Notes under the pieces: model-generated | The model's database searches: none | Seen by the model: only the letters and a program-made list of their open reading frames with translations | Told to the model about the DNA's origin: nothing | Shown here: positions 40,490 through 52,700 of the stretch, piece by piece | Layout: each line of letters starts with the position of its first letter | How positions within the stretch are numbered: the first letter of the stretch is position 1 | Program-made: the position numbers and the translations under genes | NCBI GenBank assembly: GCA_036873755.1 | Contig: JAVTVY010020476.1 | Location: forward strand, 1 to 64,000 | Length of the DNA stretch: 64,000 bases | Reading direction: 5' to 3' | From: Hanleya hanleyi | Lineage: Eukaryota > Mollusca > Polyplacophora > Lepidopleurida > Hanleyidae

Positions 40490-42015
40490 GGTTGGAATAT
40501 CGTCATTCTGCGCATGCGCGGTAGACCAAGGGTATGGAAATAGACGTTTTGGGGTCGAGGGAGCCCCTAATGGGCCGATGGAGTCGTATGAGGTATCACT
40601 GTGAAACATATTTGAGGGGGCGTCCCCCTGGACTAGTGTGTCTTCCATTTTGAACATTCTGCGCATGCGCAAACAGGGAATTGTGGGAAAAGGGCATTGA
40701 AAATAGACGTTTTGGGGTCTGGGTGGGCCACTAGTGGTCCTATGGAGTCGTATGAGGTATCAATGTGAAGCAGTCGTAAAGGAGCATCCACCTGGACTAG
40801 TGTCTCGGCCGTTGTCAACATTCTGCGCATGCGCAGACAGGGAATTGTGGGAAAAGGGTATGAAAATAGACGTTTTGCGGTCTATTTGGGCCCCTGGTCG
40901 TCCGATGAGGTCGAGTGAGGTATCGTTGTGAAGGATACGTGAGGGGGCATCCGCCTGGACTAGTATGACGTGGAAATGACGTCATTCTGCGCATGCGCAG
41001 TAGACAAAGTGTATGGGAATAGACGTTTTGGGGTCTAGGTGGACCACTAATGGTCCAATGGAGTTGAGTGAGGTATCAATGTAAAGCAGTCGTGAGGGAG
41101 CATCCGCCTGGACTGGTGTGTCGTCTGTGTTTGGGCCCCTAGTCGTCCGATGGAGTCGAGTGAGGTATCGTGAGGGGGCATCTGCCTGGACTAGTATGAC
41201 GTGGAACTGATGTCATTCTGCGCATGCGCAGTAGACAAAGTTTATGGAAATAGACGTTTTGGGGTCTAGGTGGACCACTAATGGTCCAATGGAGTTGAGT
41301 GAGGTACCAATGTAAAGCAGTCGTGAGGGAGCATCCGCCTGGACTAGTATGACGTGGAACTGATGTCATTCTGCGCATGCGCAGTAGACAAAGTTTATGG
41401 AAATAGACGTTTTGGGGTCTAGGTGGACCACTAATGGTCCAATGGAGTTGAGTGAGGTACCAATGTAAAGCAGTCGTGAGGGAGCATCCGCCTGGATCAG
41501 TGTGTCGTCCGTGTTCGACATTCTGCGCATGCGCAAACCGGGAATTGTGGGAAAAGGGTATGGAAATAGACGTTTTGGGGTAGAGGTGAGCCCCTAGTGG
41601 GCCGATGGAGTCTTTTGAGGTATCGTTGTGAAGCATTCGTGAAGGAGCATCTGCCTGGACAGGTGTGTCGTTCGTGTTCAACATTCTGCGCATGCGCAGA
41701 CAGGGAATTGTGGGAAAAAGCGAATGTAAATAGACGTTTTGGAGTTTAGGTGGGCCACAATTGGTCCGTTGCAGTCGGGTGAGGTATCAATGTGAAGCAC
41801 ACGTGAGGGAGCATCCGACTGGGTGGATGTGGGGTAGGAATATCGTTTATTCTGTGCATGCGCAGGCAGGCCGTACTATGGAAATAGACCTTTTGGAGCC
41901 GATATGGACCACTAGTGGTCCAAATGGGTTGTGGGAGGTTTCAAAGTGAAGCTTTTATGAGATAGTCAGAATGGCGTGTTTTTTATTGCAAATCGCGTCA
42001 ATCTGCGCATGCACA
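40490..42015. repeat. Left-arm array of palindrome-bearing units
   Basis: Units of about 150-165 bp with CTGCGCATGCGCAG at about 40508, 40657, 40820, 40985, 41216, 41366, 41519 and 41685, and degenerate versions near 41854 and 42001. Each includes TAGACGTTTTGGGGTC and GGACCACTAATGGTCC, itself an inverted repeat. Confidence 0.85.
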
Positions 42016-42949
42016 GTTGGGTGTAGTAAGTAAAGTGACCATTTTAGGGCAGTGCAGGAAAGTATTTGATGTAGAGATGGACCACTATTGCTCCGAATGC
42101 GTCGTGTGGGGTGTTATTTTGTAGCTCTCGGGGTGTAGACCCCGATTTGAAGGATGTCCACCGCATCTGTGACGTCATCAGTACGAGTAGTAGCCAAAGT
42201 GGGGGTTTTGAGGGCGGTGAAGGAAGGTATTTGGCGTAGAAATGGACCATCCTTAGTCTGAATGCGTCGTGTGAAGTGGCATCTTGTAGCAACGCCCGCC
42301 AACGCCAAGCCCAACGCTTCAACGCCCTGGTGAATTAGCCCCAAAGCTCTCATTTTTCTAGACACCAATACATCGAAATGCAGTGACGCCCGTCAATGAC
42401 CGTCGTTACGCCCTAGCCTAACACCTTGATGCCATGATATAGACCGAAGAGAGGACAACAACAACAAGGATGAGAGAACAACAACAACAAGTTTTTTCAT
42501 ATAGTTTATTCTCCCCAATGCTACATCATACCCACGCTGGGGGAGCCGCGTTGGGTAGGTTTACAATACAAGTAGCCTCTTGTCCAATCAGAGGCCGTCA
42601 TTTGGCACTGCATCTGTCAAAGTCCTATCTTCGGCCATGTTCGATCTGAACCGTTTGTTCTATGGTGTAAAGATGGACCATCCTTGATCCGAATGCGTCG
42701 TGGGAAGTGTCATCTTGCAGTTCTCGGGGTGTAGACTCCATTTGAGGGATGTCCACAGCATCTGTGACGTCATCGGTGACGTCATCAGTACGAGTAGTAG
42801 CGAAAGAACGTGTTTTATAATTGGCTCAGTACCAATTTTTTCCCACGATTTGCGGGATGTCGACAGCATCTCATTGGTGATGTCATCAGTACAAGTGGTA
42901 GCGAAATTTTCATTAGTCGTGCAATATATATGGAATGGTGAGGGACATG

Positions 42950-43420
42950 AGTTAATCTCTATATGTACAGACACCACTACACACCAATAATACCACCACA
43001 CACACACACACTACCACACACCACCAACGCCCGGTGGTGGTGGTGGTGGTAGCTCCCGTGTGGCAGAGCTCTTAGATCGGAGCTCTTGGAGCTCAAAGCT
43101 TGTGGGACTCAGAGCTCGGAAATGACGTCATCGCATGCATGCGCGCGTACCTGTGGTGCGCCCGCACCCTGGTGTACCCTATTCCCTATGGGCTATAGGG
43201 TACAGGGTGCACCACAGGTACGCGCGCATGCATGCGATGACGTCATTTCCAAGCTCTGAGCTCCACAAGCTTTGAGCTCCAAGAGCTCCGATCCAAGAGC
43301 TCTGCCACACGGGAGCTACCACCACCACCACCGGGCGTTGACGCGTTGACGGTGTGTGGTAGTGTGTGTGTGTGTGGTGGTATTATTGGTGTGTGGTGGT
43401 GTCTGTACATATAGAGATAA
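42950..43420. repeat. Central palindrome of the foldback element
   Basis: The two arms meet near 43187 with about 12-20 bp unpaired. Close to the centre both arms read GTACCTGTGGTGC, GCGCGCATGCATGC and GATGACGTCATTTCC, followed by GAGCTC-rich and (GGT)n tracts. Cruciform formation is possible. Confidence 0.85.
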
Positions 43421-44254
43421 AACACGTTCTTTCGCTACTACTCGTACTGATGACGTCACAGATGCTGTGGACATCCCTCAAATGGAGTCTACACCCCGAG
43501 AAGTGCAAGATGACACTTCCCACGACGCATTCGGATCAAGGATGTTCCATCTCTACATCATAGAACAAACGGTTCAGAGCGAACATGGCCGAAGATAGGA
43601 CTTTCTGAAATGGCGATTCTGATTGGACAAGAGCAGCTGAGAATACATCTAACGGGCAAGAACGAGTATGACAGATGCAGTGCCAAATGACGGCCTCTGA
43701 TTGGACAAGAGGCTACTTGTATTGTAAACCTACCCAACGCGGCTCCCCCAGCGTGGGTATGATGTAACATTGGGGAGACTAAACTATATGAAAAAACTTG
43801 CTGTTGTTGTTGTTCTCTCATCCTTGTTGTTGTTGTTCTCTCTTCGGTCTATATCATGGCATTAGGCTAGGGCGTAACGACGCTCATTGACGGGCGTCAC
43901 TGCATTTCGATGTATTGGTGTCTAGAAAAATGAGAGCTTTTGGGCTAATTCACCAGTGCGTTGAAGCGTTGAGCTTGGCGTTGGCGGGCGTTGCTACAAG
44001 ATGCCACTTCACACGACGCATTCAGACTAAGGATGGTCCATTTCTACACCAAATACCTTCCTTCACCGCCCTCAAAACCCCCACTTTGGCTACTACTTGT
44101 ACTGATGACGTCACAGATGCGGTGGCCATCCTTCAAATCGGGGACTACACCCCGAGAGCTACAAAATAACACCCCACACGACGCATTCGGAGCAATAGTG
44201 GTCCATCTCTACATCAAATACTTTCCTGCACTGCCCCAAAATGGCCACTTTACT

Positions 44255-46030
44255 TACTACACCCAACTGCGCATGCGCAGATTGACGCGATTTGCAATAA
44301 AAAATACGCCATTCCGCCTATGTTTTTGTATACTATGATTGTCTTTTTAAATTTGGTGCTAATACTGTTATATGGAAAATGGAATAGGTCTTTGGATTAT
44401 GGACGCGGATATTCTCTAATGGACGACGGCTGGATTATGAATGACGGACTAGACGTTTGTAATCACAAAAGCGTCACTTTGACACCTCCCACAACCTATT
44501 TGGACCACTAGTGGTCCATATCGGCTCCAAAAGGTCTATTTCCATACAACGGCCTGCCTGCGCATGCGCAGAATGACGATATTCCTACCCCACATCCACC
44601 CAGTCGGATGCTCCCTCACGTGTGCTTCATATTGATACCTCACCCGACTCCAACGGACCAATAGTGGCCCACCTAAACCCCCAAACATCTATTTCCATTC
44701 CCTTTTCCCCACAATTCCCTGTCTGCGCATGCGCAGAATGTTGAACACGAACGACACGCCTGTCCAGGCAGATGCTCCTTCACGAATGCTTCACAACGAT
44801 ACCTCAAAAGACTCCATCGGCACACTAGGGGCTCACCTCGACCCCAAAACGTCTATTTCCATACCCTTTTCCCACAATTCCCTGTCTGCGCATGCGCAGA
44901 ATGTCGAACACGGACGGCACACTGATCCAGGCGGATGCTCCCTCACGACTACTTCACATTGATACCTCACTCAACTCCATTGGACCATTAGTGGTCCACC
45001 TAGACCCCAAAACGTCTATTTCCATACACTTTGTCTACTGCGCATGCGCAGAATGACATCAGTTCCACGTCATACTAGTCCAGGCGGATGCCCCCTCACG
45101 TATGCTTCACAACGATACCTCACTCGACCCCATTGGACGACTAGGGGCCCAAATAGATCCCAAAATGTCCATTCCAATGCCCTTTTCCCACAATTCCCTG
45201 TCTGCGCATGCGCAGAATGTCGAACACAGACGACACACCAGTCCAGGCGGATGCTCCCTCACGACTGCCTTACATTGATACCTCACTCAACTCCATTGGA
45301 CCATTAGTGGTCCACCTAGTCCCCAAAACGTCTATTTCCATACACTTTGTCTACTGCGCATGCGCAGAATGACGTCATTTCCACGTCACACTAGTCCAGG
45401 CGGATGCCCCCTCACGTTTCCTTCACGACGATACCTCACTCGACCTCATCGGACGACCAGGGGCCCAAATAGCGCATTCGCAGAATGTTGACAGCGGCCG
45501 AGACACTAGTCCAGGTGGATGCTCCTTTACGACTGCTTCACATTGATACCTCATACGACTCCATAGGACCACTAGTGGCCCACCCAGACCCCAAAACGTC
45601 TATTTCCAATGCCCTTTTCCCACAATTCCTTGTTTGCGCATGCGCAGAATGTTCAAAATGGAAGACACACTAGTCCAGGGGGATGTCCCCTCACATATGC
45701 TTCACAGTGATACCTCATACGACTCCATCGGCCCATTAGGGGCTCCCCTCGACCCCAAAACGTCTATTTCCATACCCTTGGTCTACCGCGCATGCGCAGA
45801 ATGACTATATTCCAACCTCACACGCACCCCATCGGATGCCCCCTCACATCTGCTTCACATTGATACCTCACTCAACTCCATCGGCCAATTAGTGGTCCCA
45901 AACGTCTATTTCCATACCTTTTGTCTACCGCCCATGAGCATAATGACGATATTTCAACCCCGCACCCATCCCATCAGATGCCCCTTCACGAATGCTTCAA
46001 ATTGATACCTCATACGACCCAATCGGACCA
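44255..46030. repeat. Right-arm array of palindrome-bearing units
   Basis: Inverse of the left-arm array. Intact GCGCATGCGC cores lie near 44265, 44556, 44722, 44887, 45037, 45202, 45356, 45636 and 45787, with a damaged one near 45476. The 155-bp dispersed repeat interrupts it at 44310-44470. Confidence 0.85.
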
Positions 46031-46263
46031 TCCATACCCCATACAGCCATTTTCCTGTATAGATTTAACATGCAAATGTTCGAATCAGGGGAGATAACCC
46101 GGAATATGTAAAAAAAATCATCACAGGCATCAAGAGTTACCTCTCCATTGGAACTCTACTGTGTTGGAGGTAGTTTTTGGTCTCATGAGAAACAACGCCA
46201 CCTGTCCGCCACCAAGTTACCTCCCTGGAAAAGTTGAGGGTTTTTTCACCGGACTATACTACT

Positions 46264-49200
46264 TAGGCCCATGGGCTGATTAAGGGATCGATTTGGTGGC
46301 AGGACTACTTTATTCAGTCCTTTGCACATGCAAATATGAAACAAAATTATATCTCATATCTATGAACTGTTTGTCACGTACAAAATGTGAAATTGAGAGA
46401 TATTTGACAAAGATGTAGAGCTCTTTCATGACTGTCCCAAGAAAATATTGAACATGGTCAGGAGTATTCTGATTTGTTATGACCGTGGCAACCCTGGTTG
46501 AAGTATTTTGTTGAAATTATGTCAATTCAAGATGAGCTATTATCTCAGAGGTCTCCCATGAACATTTGGAGAAAGTTAAATTAAGCGTTTCCAAATGCTG
46601 CGAGTGGGAAGAAAATTAGGCTAATCAAAGGTGCCTTCCAATGGTATAGACAATCGAATTGTTGAGAGCTATTTACCCAGTATATCTTCAGTGAAATTTT
46701 GGGATCAATTGAATCGGTAGTTTACAATTTATCATTCTAAAGGGAAAATGTGATGCACTGCCCGCCTGTGTAAGTGTATATTAAGGCAGATTTGGGAAAA
46801 GGGGGCATGGAGGATCAACCCTATGGCATCACAGTATATTCAGTTATATTTGGGAACTGGGGGCATGAAGGATCAACGCTATGACTTCACAGAATGTTGA
46901 GTTATATTTCAGAACTGAAGCATGGAGGATCAACCCTTTGACTTCATGGTGAATATAGGCAGATATGGGAACTGGGGGCATGGAGGATCAACCCCGAATT
47001 TCATAGAGTTTTTCAGGTCAGACTGACCTGTATCATAGAGCATATTGTTTTAGTAGGCTCCATCTAGTATCTAACTTTATCTAGATCAAAAGTGCTGACC
47101 AGTACGTGTGGGAGAGAGGGGTGCTTTCCATCAGACAAATCCTACATGAACGAAACCTTTGCTAGCTAAGATTCATAGTGGCGAACAAGGGAAACGCTAT
47201 GAATCTTAGCTAAACCTTTGCTACTTTGCATGGCTATACAAGGGATCTGGTCGATCTCTAAAAAATCTATTTGGATTTTCAGGAATTACAGAAGCGAAAA
47301 TTAATTTTTAACATTGCCCACTGGTGGTTCCAAAAATAGTGCGATTGGCACAAAAAATAATCACATGATTTTGTTACCTGCAGCTCCATGAGATGGCACA
47401 TGAGATATTCTTGAATTATTGTATCTACGACAGTGGTTTTAAAATCTGCAAAACCACTGTCTGTGTGAAATTTATTTGTGGGAGAAATGTATATACATGT
47501 ACAAGCTCCAGGTCCTAAAATCAAAATACTGTGCATGACTGAATGACATGGCTCTGAACCTGGCACTGAATGTACTTTAGATGCAAATGGCTTCAGCAGT
47601 CCTACATTGAGCCAATGGTCAGACTCTTTTGACCCCATGGTGGCATTGATGTGCTATCTATGCAAATGAGAATATGGAAATTGTTACCCAAAGCAGAGAC
47701 CATAGGTCCAGATTTAAAATTTGCATAAGAGAAACTATAGAAATAATACAAGTATCCAGTTTTGGACAGAGCTGAAAAACAACAGGTGTCTTCCCCTAGA
47801 CAAGAGTTATTTTGTACAACATATTTGAAGTTGATTGATGAAGGCATTTGGAAGTAATCCAATGGAAAAGATTGAACAAAAGGAAAGTTTGCGTTTAAAG
47901 GAAATTGTACATAAAAACAAAAAATGAAAAAGAAAAGTGGGAAGAAGAAGCGGCGGAAGAAAGAAGAAACTGACAAACACATAAGGCATCCCTAGGGATG
48001 CCTTTTAAAAAGCAGTGAGTGTTGCCATTTGACAACGGCCCACTCAATGTTTTATATAAGCAGTTGTCTAGCTAAAAAGTGGCATATCTCTATACGCTCC
48101 AGTCTTATCAGACGGATGGGGGGCATAATTACTTTTGGACACTTTACTTGGCAAAAATATAAGCAAAAAATTGAATTTTCACCATATAAATTATTGTTGA
48201 TGATACATGTGGCATGGTACAAGTGAAGAGTGGTGAACCAGTACAGTTGGAGAGCCTGGAGTGACCAATGGATTCTTCTGGATGGTGCCTGACCGGTTTA
48301 GATCTGGTGTGGATCTCATCAGAGACTTGCAGATGGCGACTGCTTTCCGCTTTATATACCTGCGGGCAGTTGACCGGTGTTGTGACCGGTGTGTTGACCG
48401 GTGAAAACAAAAGTTGGCAAGCGGTTGGCCTGTGTTGTTAGGTGGTTGACATGTTGACCGGCAGGTTGGCTTCTGGGTCGGCATGTTGACCGGTGGGGGT
48501 TGCTGGGGGCCGATGTTGACCGGGAAACAGCAAAAACGGCCGAAAGTGTTGGCCGGTAAGGTAAAGGAAGCGGATTAGGCCTCAATGTGGGCTCTGGAGG
48601 TCTAAAGTTTGGCCTAATGGCCAAAAGACCGAAAAAAGAAGACTAAGGCTGTCTTATGAAGAAGCAAATAAATGTTTTATTTGTAGAAGGCTCGAAAGTC
48701 ATTGTAACAATTCATCAATTAGACTGTCCCAGTAATCCTGACCGGAAAAAGTTTCAGTGGGTGCCCAGCTATCACATGGTGGTGTGGTAAGGGCTTCCGA
48801 ACTGATAGTGGGGATGAGGCAGGTCCTCGTGGCCTCTGAGATGATGGTGCTCAGTGGTGTCATACCTGAATTGTCCAGGAAATCGGAAGTGCGTGTCTTG
48901 ATACATGTGACATGGTTAGTGCATTGAAATTCATGTTATTTCTTATATTCTCTCATTCATACAAAAATAATGGATTGTCAAATGATGGTGGATGTTATAT
49001 TGTTCCCAGGTTAAATGGCAATTGTAGTGTTGATAATACATGAAGATAAAAAGCAATTACACACAATGAAAATCCATGGGAGCATCTTTAATATCACAGA
49101 AATATCACAAACCCTTGTGAATGAGCTATTTTTTTTAACATTCTTATTGTACGGAGACAACATGATTATTCTCACATTACAATATATTTTACACAAAAAA

Positions 49201-49712
49201 CACATTATATCTTGACACAGCCAATGTGGTGAGCCGTAATACAACACCATGTACATGACTTAGCACTTCAGCAGACTTTTATATAGTGCTGGAAATTGTT
49301 GGATTGTAACTGCAATCTTTTTTCACACATTTTGTAAACAATTGGAATAAAATGTTTTGATAATATACTCAGCTGTCTATGTGCACTAAACGCGAAATAA
49401 CAATGCCAGTATCCTATTAATGTACATAATTAATGGATTGTGTCAACATCATGATCATTGAATAATGTTATCCCATATAAATGTTTTAAAGCCAAGCAAG
49501 AGATCAATAATGTTCTAAAAATCTAAAATCAAACTGCCACAAATATTCTCTAAATAAAATCTGAGCAAATGGAATGTACAAGTACATGCAGTCACAGGTT
49601 GCCAGTATACAAGAGATTAACCTCTAAAAATAAGTGCTTTAGAAACAGCTTTTTGATGAATTATACGGGCATATAATCAAGCCATATCCAATAAGGGGAG
49701 AAAAATTCCTTT
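46264..49712. other. Non-coding tract downstream of the PRSS16-like gene
   Basis: It contains a ~65-bp tandem repeat (46780-47000), an inverted pair around 47165-47215 (AAGATTCATAGTGGCGAAC... and CGCTATGAATCTTAGCTA) and TTGACCGGT-rich degenerate repeats (48360-48545). Short open frames lack any recognisable domain. The 3' UTR of the S28 gene should lie just below 49713. Confidence 0.5.
46780..47000. repeat. ~65-bp tandem repeat
   Basis: About four units share GGGAACTGGGGGCATGGAGG, ATCAACCC and a TCACAG segment. Confidence 0.75.
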
Positions 49713-49790
49713 CTATGCCTTGAAATATAGAGTGGTGTCCCTTTCTCCTTTTGCTGCCTTAAGCCATTGACCAATGATAGCATCGATCTC
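49713..49790 (-). CDS. PRSS16-like terminal exon D
   Basis: The acceptor ATTTTCAG precedes 49790. It encodes EIDAIIGQWLKAAKGERD and ends with TAG at 49713-49715. Confidence 0.85.
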   Translation of the reverse strand, partial: EIDAIIGQWLKAAKGERDTTLYFKA

Positions 49791-52700
49791 CTGAAAATAA
49801 ACCAGAGAAAAGAAAATATTTCAGGTTTTTCTCCATCAAAACAGGTTATATATTCATAACACATTTTCCAAGTCATGGAATGATGTAGTAAGATGATCAC
49901 TGGCAGTTCAAATCTTGTTAGCATTATTAACCCATCAATTACTAGAGCTTGTGATGGATTTGACCTTACATTGGCCAATAATTTACCGCAGATTTGACCT
50001 TACATTGGTCAAAAACCTATCATGGGTTTGACCTTACATTGGCCAATAATTTACTGCAGATTTGACCTTACATTGGCCAAAAACCCACCATGGATTTAAC
50101 CTTACATTGGCCAATAATTTACCAAAACCATATCTTTCATTTGTCACACTAAATACTTGTCTGCTATTATTCGATATAATTTTTCTCTTCCATTGACCAT
50201 TTAAAACTTTAAAAGATCTTAAATCGATTAAATAAAGCTCTAAGCAAGAGCTGTGTTCAATAACTATATCAGTGAAATAATTATGACTGACAAGTCTTTA
50301 TTGCGGTAATATTAATTAATGTTAAAGTAAATAAATCTATGCAGCCAGTAATAGATCAAATAGATGAGACATTACCATACGAGCAGCTTGTAATGCTGGG
50401 GAATCCCCTGGTCGGCCACTGCCCATGTTTTGACAATGGGAGGTGCCATTGATGAACACAGCTATTTCTGATGATGTCTGGTTCTTCAGGACACTCAAGT
50501 AATGCCAGGGATCTACAGAACCTGAGAACAAATAATATTATGTCATTACATGTAAATTATAATGATGTAAACATGTATTCTTATTGATCAAATGCTGATT
50601 TAAATGTTCACAAGCTAGACCACATCATTTGTTGGTTTTGTTACATGCCCAGACAAAATGCCATTAACATCAAGTGTGACTGGCCAGTGACATCAAGTAA
50701 TACCAGTAATTATCATCAAATATGATCTGTCATTAACATCAAGTGTGATCGGTCAATAACATCATGTATGCATGACCTGCCATTAATCAAGTAATATTTC
50801 ATGTTAATGGCAGGTCAAAGATGATGTTGCTAATAGCAGACCTTAACATCAGGTATGAGTGAGTGAGATTTTAATATCGCTTTCAACAATTTCTCAGTCA
50901 TATCACAATGTCTCAGTCACATTCCTGACATCTGGCTGACCAGTCCTTGATCTACCCTCTTCCTGCTGAGCACCAAGCAAGTTACATTTCCAAGTCTTTG
51001 ATATGACTGGCTGAGATAAAACCAGAACCTGCCACAAATGAGTCAAGCGGTCAACAGGTATGACCTGCCATTAGCATCAAGTCAAAACATACTGTAATGT
51101 CCAGGATCCCTGTTGATAAGAGTTTGCATACCAGTTTTTACCTAACTGAATAGCTACGAGTTTGGTATTTTCTGAATCCTGTTCATTTAGGCAATTAAAA
51201 TGGTGTGATAATTGTATTATTCTGATAACCACATTTAAATTAGTTTAGACATCAACATTATAAATCTAAACATGGCATGGACCCCAAATATTACCTGTCA
51301 TTTAACATCAAGTATGATCTGCCATAAACATCAAGTGTGACTGGAAATCAACATCATGTATGATCCCTTCATTAACATCAATTATGGCCTGACATTAACA
51401 TCACGTATGACATAACATTAACTGCCATCAACATGTATGAACTGTCACTTCTATGAAGAGTAACTGAACATCAACATCATGTATGATCCCTTCATTAACA
51501 TCAATTATGGCCTGACATTAACATCAGGTATGACCTCACACTGACTGCCATTAAAATGGATTGATTAATCATTAACAGGAACTGTCATTAACATCAGAGG
51601 TATTACTGGACATCAACATCATGTATGATCCCTTCATGAACATCAATTATGGCCCGACATTGACATCAAGTATGACCTCACAATGACTGCCATTAGCATC
51701 AAGTATGAACATACATGAAGTATGGATGTCATTAACATCAAGTATGACCTCACACTGACATCAAGACAGAAGTATGAACTGGCATTAACATCAAGTATGA
51801 CCTGTGATTAAGGAATGCATAGCACTACATAAGTTTGAAATAAGACTTACCATTAACAAAGACAATCCTTGAGCCTTTAGGTTGATTAGAACCATAATAA
51901 TCATTGGTGAATTCAACCATCTTCCTCGTTTCCTCCTCTGACACTTCAAATATTTGCTCACAGATGATAAGGTTACTGTTCAAGTCCAGGTATGGGGAGA
52001 AGAAAGGACAGGTAGTGTTTGAATCACAGGTCTGGTCTGAAATGTAACAGTATAGATACATTCCACATATGATCCACATGAAAGAGAATCCATGTAAATA
52101 TACATAAAACTGCCATAAGCATCACAATGGATATATATTATGAATCGGTACAAGTTAACATAAGGGCAATATATCACAGACTTGTATGGATAGTAATATC
52201 AGTTAAACTATCAAAATATTTACAACTAGAAGTCAGAGATATTACTATATTTTATAGCAATATCCAATCATAATATGTCACAAGACGTCCGTATAATGGA
52301 ACAACCTTCAATCAAGGGAGATCACCCATTAGATATATACATTCCTTGACCATATCATAGGACATATCACATAATATATAGACCAGTTTATTGAATTTGG
52401 GGATTTTCAAGACTATTATCTGGATTGGAAGTAAGGTTAGTTACTGTTTTACTGCCATAAATGTTTATCTGGAAATTTACTTGTTAAATAAACTGAATGT
52501 GATTGAAATTTTCCCCCGAAATGGGAAATCCCCTGGTCAGTCCATCAGAACACTGAAGATCGTCATAGGTATATTGAGTTTTAATATGTTGATTAGCCAG
52601 TATGCTAGAACAGAGCTGGGTTAGTTAATGTGACCTGTATATGTTGATTAGGCAGTATGCTAGAACAGAGCTGGGTTAATGGATGTCACTGTATAACATG

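Larger units (their letters stand above)
38219..46263. mobile_element. Gene-less Polinton-derived foldback element
   Basis: An 8,045-bp near-palindrome. It starts AGTAGTATAGTC and ends GACTATACTACT. The arms (38219 to about 43180, and about 43195 to 46263) are inverted copies, once a 1.8 kb insertion in the left arm and a 0.16 kb insertion in the right arm are set aside. Flanks TAGACC (38213-38218) and TAGGCC (46264-46269) match at five of six positions, consistent with an aged 6-bp target duplication. Most of each arm consists of the same ~150-165-bp, NRF-1-palindrome-bearing unit as the Polinton terminal repeats. No gene is present. This fits a terminal-repeat-only, non-autonomous derivative mobilised by a Polinton integrase. 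Confidence 0.75.

Noticed and set aside
48144..48624. Minus-strand frames rich in STCRPRSQ and TGQHTGHN
   Set aside because: They are translations of TTGACCGGT-type degenerate repeats with no consistent domain.
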